A stretch of 64,000 bases of DNA from Collimonas pratensis. GTDB taxonomy: Bacteria > Pseudomonadota > Gammaproteobacteria > Burkholderiales > Burkholderiaceae_D. The notes under the pieces were generated by a model. It did not search any database. It was not told the origin of the DNA and was given only the letters and a program-made list of their open reading frames with translations. Location: positions 2,728,001 to 2,792,000 of the forward strand of contig NZ_CP013234.1 of NCBI RefSeq assembly GCF_001584185.1. Direction: 5' to 3'. The position numbers and the translations under genes are program-made. This document shows, piece by piece, positions 59,995 through 64,000 of this stretch (its first letter is position 1; each line of letters opens with the position of its first letter).

Positions 59995-60923
59995 TTGAAA
60001 TCGAGAATATCAGCAAGTCGTTCGATGGCCGTCCGGCGCTCAGCGATGTCTCGCTGAGCATCAAGGCCGGCGAGCTGGCGGTGCTGATCGGCAGCTCCGG
60101 TTCCGGCAAATCGACCCTGCTGAAGCTGTTCAATCGCCTGCTGGAGCCGGACAGCGGCAATATCCGGCTGCTCGGCAACGATATTACCGGCTACTCGCCG
60201 GAACAGCTGCGGCGCCGTATCGGTTACGCGATCCAGTCGGTCGGCCTGTTCCCGCACTGGACCGTGAAACAGAACATCGCGGCGGTGCCGACCCTGCTGA
60301 AATGGCCCAAGGCACGCATCCAGCAGCGCGTCGACGAACTGTTGACGCTGCTGCACCTGGCGCCCGAGACTTTCCGGCGCCGCTATCCGCACCAGTTGTC
60401 TGGCGGCCAGCAGCAACGAGTCGGCGTGGCGCGCGCGCTGGCGGCCGATCCCGAGGTGCTGCTGATGGATGAGCCGTTCGGCGCGCTCGACCCGGTCACC
60501 CGCAGCAGCTTGCAGCAGGAGCTTGCCAGCATCCACGCCAGCTCCGGAAAGACCATCGTCCTGGTCACCCACGATATCGATGAAGCGCTGGCGCTGGGCG
60601 AACGGATCATCCTGATGGACCACGGCCGCATCGTGCAGCAAGGCTTGCCGCGCGATTTCCTGCTGGCGCCCGCCAGCGAGCTGGTGCGCGATTTCGTCGG
60701 CCAGAGCGATGTCGGCGTACGCCTGCTCGGGCTGGACAAGATCGCCACCCGGGTACGCGCGGAGCCGCTCGTTCCCGGCGAGCCGGTCCGCAGCGACGCT
60801 ACCCTGCGGGAAGCACTTTCCGCCTTCATTACGCGCAAGGTGTACAGCTTGCCGGTCGTGGATCAGCACGGACAGCCGGCCGGAGTGCTGCATTTTGCCG
60901 ATTTGCTGACGGAGCGGACGTGA
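59991..60923 (+). CDS. yehX: ABC transporter ATP-binding protein with CBS domain (YehX-like)
   Basis: 310 residues. Walker A is GSSGSGKST at 34-42, the signature [20 protein letters not shown] near 133-152, Walker [18 protein letters not shown] near 154-170 and H-loop [18 protein letters not shown] near 196. After the ATPase domain a C-terminal CBS-type segment ([40 protein letters not shown]) may bind nucleotide and sense ionic strength, as in OpuA-type systems. Overlaps the previous gene by ATGA. Confidence 0.93.
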   Translation: MIEIENISKSFDGRPALSDVSLSIKAGELAVLIGSSGSGKSTLLKLFNRLLEPDSGNIRLLGNDITGYSPEQLRRRIGYAIQSVGLFPHWTVKQNIAAVPTLLKWPKARIQQRVDELLTLLHLAPETFRRRYPHQLSGGQQQRVGVARALAADPEVLLMDEPFGALDPVTRSSLQQELASIHASSGKTIVLVTHDIDEALALGERIILMDHGRIVQQGLPRDFLLAPASELVRDFVGQSDVGVRLLGLDKIATRVRAEPLVPGEPVRSDATLREALSAFITRKVYSLPVVDQHGQPAGVLHFADLLTERT

Positions 60924-61705
60924 AGCCGCCAAGTCAAGTACGCGGCTTTTGGCTTCGCTATCGCGGGCTGGCCGTCAGCAGCCTGTTGCTGGCCGTTCTG
61001 ATCTTTGGCATGCCGCGGGCAGGATCGCTGTTCAGCGCCGTTTTTCCAGAGCTGGAACGCCCCATCTACCTGCAGGACTCGTTCCTGGCACTGGTGCTGG
61101 CGCACCTGCGCATAGTCGCCATCTCTGGCGGCATCGCCGTGCTGGGCGGCGTCGGCGCCGGCTTGCTGGTGACGCGGCCGGCCGGCAAGGCCTTCCGTTC
61201 GCTGCTGGAAACGGTGCTGGCCATCAGCCAGTCGTTTCCGCCGGTGGCGGTGCTGGCGGTGGCCGTGCCGCTGGTCGGTTTCGGCGAAACGCCAGCCCTG
61301 ATCGCGCTGGTGATGTACGGCATCCTGCCGGTGGCGCAAGGCGCGCTCACCGGCCTGTCTTCCGTCCCGCAGCCGGTGCTGGAAGTGGCGCGCGGGATCG
61401 GCATGAGCCGCCGCCAGATCCTGTGGCGGGTCGAACTGCCGCTGGCGGCGCCGGTGATACTGGCCGGCGTGCGCACCTCGATCGTGATCAATATCGGCAC
61501 CGCCGCGGTAGCCTCCACGGTCGGCGCCAAAACCCTGGGCTTGCCGATCATCGTCGGCCTCAGCGGCTTCAATACCGCCTATGTGATCCAGGGCGCGCTG
61601 CTGGTCGGCCTGCTGGCGATCGTCGCCGACCAGATGTTCGAGTTGCTGGCGCGGCGCTGGACGCCGCATTCCGCCGCGGCTTTACAAGAGCAGGCATCGC
61701 CATGA
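60920..61705 (+). CDS. yehW: ABC transporter permease (YehW-like)
   Basis: 261 residues from a GTG that overlaps the ATPase stop (GTGA). A BPD_transp_1 domain: [40 protein letters not shown], the EAA loop [20 protein letters not shown] and [23 protein letters not shown] strands (the actual sequence is [20 protein letters not shown]). It pairs with the YehY-like permease to form the heterodimeric channel. Confidence 0.92.
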   Translation: MKPPSQVRGFWLRYRGLAVSSLLLAVLIFGMPRAGSLFSAVFPELERPIYLQDSFLALVLAHLRIVAISGGIAVLGGVGAGLLVTRPAGKAFRSLLETVLAISQSFPPVAVLAVAVPLVGFGETPALIALVMYGILPVAQGALTGLSSVPQPVLEVARGIGMSRRQILWRVELPLAAPVILAGVRTSIVINIGTAAVASTVGAKTLGLPIIVGLSGFNTAYVIQGALLVGLLAIVADQMFELLARRWTPHSAAALQEQASP

Positions 61706-62508
61706 TCTGCGCCCTGCCGATGTACCCGTTCCCGCAGGATAGCCTGCGGGTGTTCTGGGCCGCCTTGCGCGCCAGCCTGCAGCAGGCTGGCGTCGACGGC
61801 CTGCCCCAAAAACTGGCGCAGCCTGAGGATTTACTCGAGCACTGGCAGCGCGGCGACCTGCTGCTGAGCCAGGCCTGCGGCTATCCGGTCTCAACCCTGC
61901 TGCGCGGCAAGGTGCAGGTGGTCGGGGCCTTTCATTTCGACGTGCCCGGCTGCAGGCTGAGTGCTTACAGCAGCGTCTTGCTGGTACGGAAAGACGAGCA
62001 GCGCACGTCCTTGCCTGAGTTTCACGACGCCGTCGCCGTCTGCAACGAACGGCATTCGCAATCCGGCTTTCATGCGCTGCGCACTGCGGTGGCGCCACTG
62101 GCGCGCGACGGCCGCTTCTTTTCAAAGGTGCTGCTCAGCGGCGCCCATCGCCGTTCCGCACAGATGGTCGCCAATGGCGAGGCCGACATCGCCGCCCTCG
62201 ATTGCGTCAGCGCTTTCCTGCTGCGGGAACAGGAACCAGCTGTTTTCGAAAGGCTTGCCGCCATCGGCTTTACCGCATCCATGCCCGGCCTGCCACTGAT
62301 TACTGCGCTGGGCACGTCTGCGGCGGTGTTGGCGCAACTGCGGCAGGCGCTGAGCGAGTGCTGTCAAGCGCAAAATCAGACACCAGCGCTGCACGCCAGC
62401 CTGGACGCCATGCGCATCACCGGCTTTTCCGCCCTCGATGCAAGCGACTATCTCATCTGCGCGGTCAAGGCCGCACAAAACACCACAGACGGCCTGGCCG
62501 ACTGGTAA
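61702..62508 (+). CDS. PhnD-like binding protein without signal peptide, coupled to the ABC operon
   Basis: 268 residues from ATG 61702, which overlaps the YehW stop (ATGA). The PhnD/SsuA-type two-lobed fold is visible: [80 protein letters not shown] and [20 protein letters not shown]. There is no N-terminal hydrophobic stretch, so the protein is predicted cytoplasmic, unlike normal periplasmic PhnD. An upstream in-frame extension to 60949 runs inside the permease gene and is not real. It may bind an imported or metabolised oxyanion or amine as a sensor or delivery protein; its function is unknown. Confidence 0.85.
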   Translation: MICALPMYPFPQDSLRVFWAALRASLQQAGVDGLPQKLAQPEDLLEHWQRGDLLLSQACGYPVSTLLRGKVQVVGAFHFDVPGCRLSAYSSVLLVRKDEQRTSLPEFHDAVAVCNERHSQSGFHALRTAVAPLARDGRFFSKVLLSGAHRRSAQMVANGEADIAALDCVSAFLLREQEPAVFERLAAIGFTASMPGLPLITALGTSAAVLAQLRQALSECCQAQNQTPALHASLDAMRITGFSALDASDYLICAVKAAQNTTDGLADW

Positions 62509-62550
62509 ACGGCTTTCATGGCCGGATACGCTATCGCGGCAGGCGACGAA

Positions 62551-63300
62551 TTATTGCGCCTTGTCCCAATGCATACGCCGCTCTTCGGTCGCTTCCTTGA
62601 GCAAATGATAGGAGCGCTCAGGATTTTTCTCAGCATCTGGACTGCCGCCATCCATGGCCAGCGCCAGCGACTGCAGCGCCGGCGGAAAATCTCCTTGCGC
62701 GGATTTTTCCAGCCAGCTGTACGCCAGCGCCAGGTCCTGGGCGACGCCGTCGCCTGAGGCATAGGCGTTGGACAGCAGGAACATGGCTTGCGCACTGCCG
62801 TGGGCGCTGGCTTGCTGCAGCCAAGCCACGGACTGTTTCAGGTCTTGCGGCATGCCTTCGCCATACTTGGCCATGCGCGACAGCATCAAGGCCGCTCTTT
62901 CGTCTTCCTGCGCCGCCGCCTTTCCATACCATTGCGCGGCCAGCACAGGATCTTTGCCGAGGCCCAGCTTGCCGTTGTAATAAGCGCCGGCCAGGACAAA
63001 AGCCGCTTCTTTATCTCCGCCCTGGGCCGCCTTGATCAGCCAGAAAGCCGCATCCTTCTCGCTCGCCGCCTTGTCTTCGTAGGCCAGGGCCAGTTCGCGC
63101 TGCGCGATTGGCGAGCCGCGCTCTGCCCAGGCTTGCAATTGATCGACCGCGGATGCCTGTCCGCCTTGCCTGGCCAGCACGCCCAGGCTTTCCAGCTGCG
63201 CGCTGCCCGGCATGGCCGGTGGCCGCTCGCTACAGGCGGCAACCAGCAATCCAAACACCAGCACCGTCGATACCGTCGATAGATGGAAATAAATTTTCAT
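62551..63300 (-). CDS. Sel1-repeat lipoprotein
   Basis: 249 residues from ATG 63298-63300. A lipobox (LVAAC, Cys23) follows the signal, then about five Sel1/TPR-like repeats: LAYEDKAASEKDAAFWLIKA, AGAYYNGKLGLGKDPVLAAQ, LSRMAKYGEGMPQDLKQSVA, LSNAYASGDGVAQDLALAYS and the partial C-terminal DGGSPDAEKNPERSYHLL. Sel1 proteins are scaffolds for protein-protein contact. It ends 42 bases after the convergent ABC operon. No partner gene is identifiable. Confidence 0.92.
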   Translation of the reverse strand: MKIYFHLSTVSTVLVFGLLVAACSERPPAMPGSAQLESLGVLARQGGQASAVDQLQAWAERGSPIAQRELALAYEDKAASEKDAAFWLIKAAQGGDKEAAFVLAGAYYNGKLGLGKDPVLAAQWYGKAAAQEDERAALMLSRMAKYGEGMPQDLKQSVAWLQQASAHGSAQAMFLLSNAYASGDGVAQDLALAYSWLEKSAQGDFPPALQSLALAMDGGSPDAEKNPERSYHLLKEATEERRMHWDKAQ

Positions 63301-63316
63301 GTTTATCAAACGAGAC

Positions 63317-63337
63317 AAGCCCCGTGCAACGGGGCTT
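63317..63337 (-). terminator. Terminator hairpin after the CpdB-like gene
   Basis: AAGCCCC-GTGCAAC-GGGGCTT, a perfect 7-bp stem with a 7-base loop, is read in the minus direction right after the nucleotidase stop at 63377, followed by a T-rich stretch (TTGTCTCGTTT). It also lies upstream of the Sel1-repeat gene, separating the two minus-strand units. Confidence 0.65.
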
Positions 63338-63376
63338 GGTACATCGGACATGCCGGCCGCACCTCGCCGGCCGCAC

Positions 63377-64000
63377 TTATTTGCTCAAGTCGATCGCGTA
63401 CTTGGAGAAGCCGCTGGGATCCAGCGCACCCTCGGTCGTTACGCGGTTCAGGCCGAGCGCTTGCGCCACCGCCAGCTTACCGGGGGTCGAACGCAGGATC
63501 ACCGGCCCCTTGGTGGCCACCTTGACGAAGCTCCAGCTCTGGCCGCTGCCGTTATTCGCCTGCGTGACCTTGCCCAGCTTTTGAAGGTAGCTGCTGACCA
63601 CGGCTTGGCTGGCGTCGGGCGACTTGATGATGGTCTTGCTGCCGTCGATGCCAGGGAAGTTGCCGCCGCCACCGGCGCGATAGTCATTGGTGGCGACGAT
63701 GAAGTCATCGCTGGCGGCCACGGGCTTGCCCTGGTAAGTCAGGTTGACGATGCGGCTGCCGACCGGCTGGGTGACGTCGATCTGGTATTGCATCGCATTG
63801 CCTTCGGCGTAGAACACGTCGTAGTTGTAGATGGTCGAGTAGGACGGCACCAGGTCTTGTTCGGCGGTGGCGTTGGGATCGATCTTGCCGAACTGCGAGG
63901 CCGAGGTTTCCAGCCAGTTCTTAAGGTCGGAACCTTTGATCTTCACGGCCTGGAGGTTGTTGTTGCTATACAGGTAGAGATCGCCCGGATTGCGCACCTG
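63377..64000 (-). CDS. cpdB: 2',3'-cyclic-nucleotide phosphodiesterase / 3'-nucleotidase (CpdB-like), C-terminal part
   Basis: The minus-strand frame is open at the window edge (codon CAG), so at least the N-terminal metallophosphatase domain lies outside. The visible 207 residues are the 5_nucleotid_C domain: GDLYLYSNNNLQAVKIKGSD, LKNWLETSASQFGKIDPNAT, YDVFYAEGNAMQYQIDVTQP and IVATNDYRAGGGGNFPGIDG. YNYDVFYAEG and NDYRAGGGG are typical of periplasmic CpdB. It dephosphorylates 2',3'-cyclic and 3'-nucleotides for salvage. A hairpin terminator follows at 63317-63337. Confidence 0.9.
   Translation of the reverse strand, partial: QVRNPGDLYLYSNNNLQAVKIKGSDLKNWLETSASQFGKIDPNATAEQDLVPSYSTIYNYDVFYAEGNAMQYQIDVTQPVGSRIVNLTYQGKPVAASDDFIVATNDYRAGGGGNFPGIDGSKTIIKSPDASQAVVSSYLQKLGKVTQANNGSGQSWSFVKVATKGPVILRSTPGKLAVAQALGLNRVTTEGALDPSGFSKYAIDLSK

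Noticed and set aside
59025..60923. 632-codon frame running through permease and ATPase
   Set aside because: Its second part is the real ATPase; the upstream extension is out-of-frame permease DNA. The ATG at 59991 with the ATGA overlap is the real start.
60949..62508. Long upstream extension of the PhnD-like gene
   Set aside because: The first 250 codons lie in the wrong frame of the YehW-like permease; the overlap start at 61702 fits operon coupling.

Overview
The window is GC-rich, densely packed bacterial chromosome. Its content (two Gram-negative porins, a TonB receptor, Tat and lipoprotein signals, paired MocR-type regulators, an Acr3-type ars operon, a thiol dioxygenase/rhodanese pair, a quinone-dependent malate dehydrogenase) points to a betaproteobacterium of the Burkholderiales. 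An Oxalobacteraceae member close to Collimonas or Herbaspirillum is my inference; no rRNA or other marker is present to prove it. I see no tRNA, rRNA, CRISPR array or intact prophage.

Layout. 0-2.3 kb: end of a TRAP transporter, then a scar of three broken genes (LysR tail, aldehyde dehydrogenase head, AraC regulator without its head and with a frameshift). 2.3-9.8 kb: MocR regulator, acetyltransferase, aminotransferase, porin, periplasmic glycerophosphodiesterase, unknown secreted protein. 10-15 kb: orphan ModA-like binding protein with a small secreted partner, an FGE-fold protein, and a complete arsR-acr3-arsC-arsH operon. 14.8-18.2 kb: four-domain rhodanese plus thiol dioxygenase, and a DyP peroxidase. 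18.3-23 kb: TetR regulator with two matching palindromic operators, SDR, quinone-oxidoreductase-like MDR, FAD monooxygenase. 23-26.3 kb: MocR regulator divergent from a ferredoxin-FNR-M24 peptidase fusion. 26.5-30.3 kb: orphan TadG/TadE-like pair. 30.4-36.8 kb: porin, GST, RibD-like reductase, CPG2-like carboxypeptidase, Tat-exported malate:quinone oxidoreductase.

36.8-40 kb is a graveyard: vapBC remnant, integrase head, IS21 istA head with its terminal repeats, a beheaded DUF4124-like gene, and an SDR tail, around a live DUF1330-MarR-DUF1330 group. 40-46.1 kb is a detoxification block: SDR, TetR, FAD monooxygenase, FUSC exporter and two GSTs. 46-57.8 kb: a large secreted protein, an RclA-like disulfide reductase, a TonB receptor, a thioesterase, an amino-acid binding protein, GNAT, an Fe-S uracil-DNA glycosylase, an SPFH protein and a desaturase. 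57.9-62.5 kb: an osmF/yehYXW-type ABC operon with a fifth, translationally coupled PhnD-like gene. The window ends with a Sel1-repeat lipoprotein and the end of a CpdB-like nucleotidase.

Strongest leads: the ferredoxin-FNR-M24 fusion with its own MocR regulator, the PhnD-like fifth gene of the OsmF operon, the isolated Tad-like pair behind two tandem palindromes, and the two TetR circuits whose operators can be read directly.
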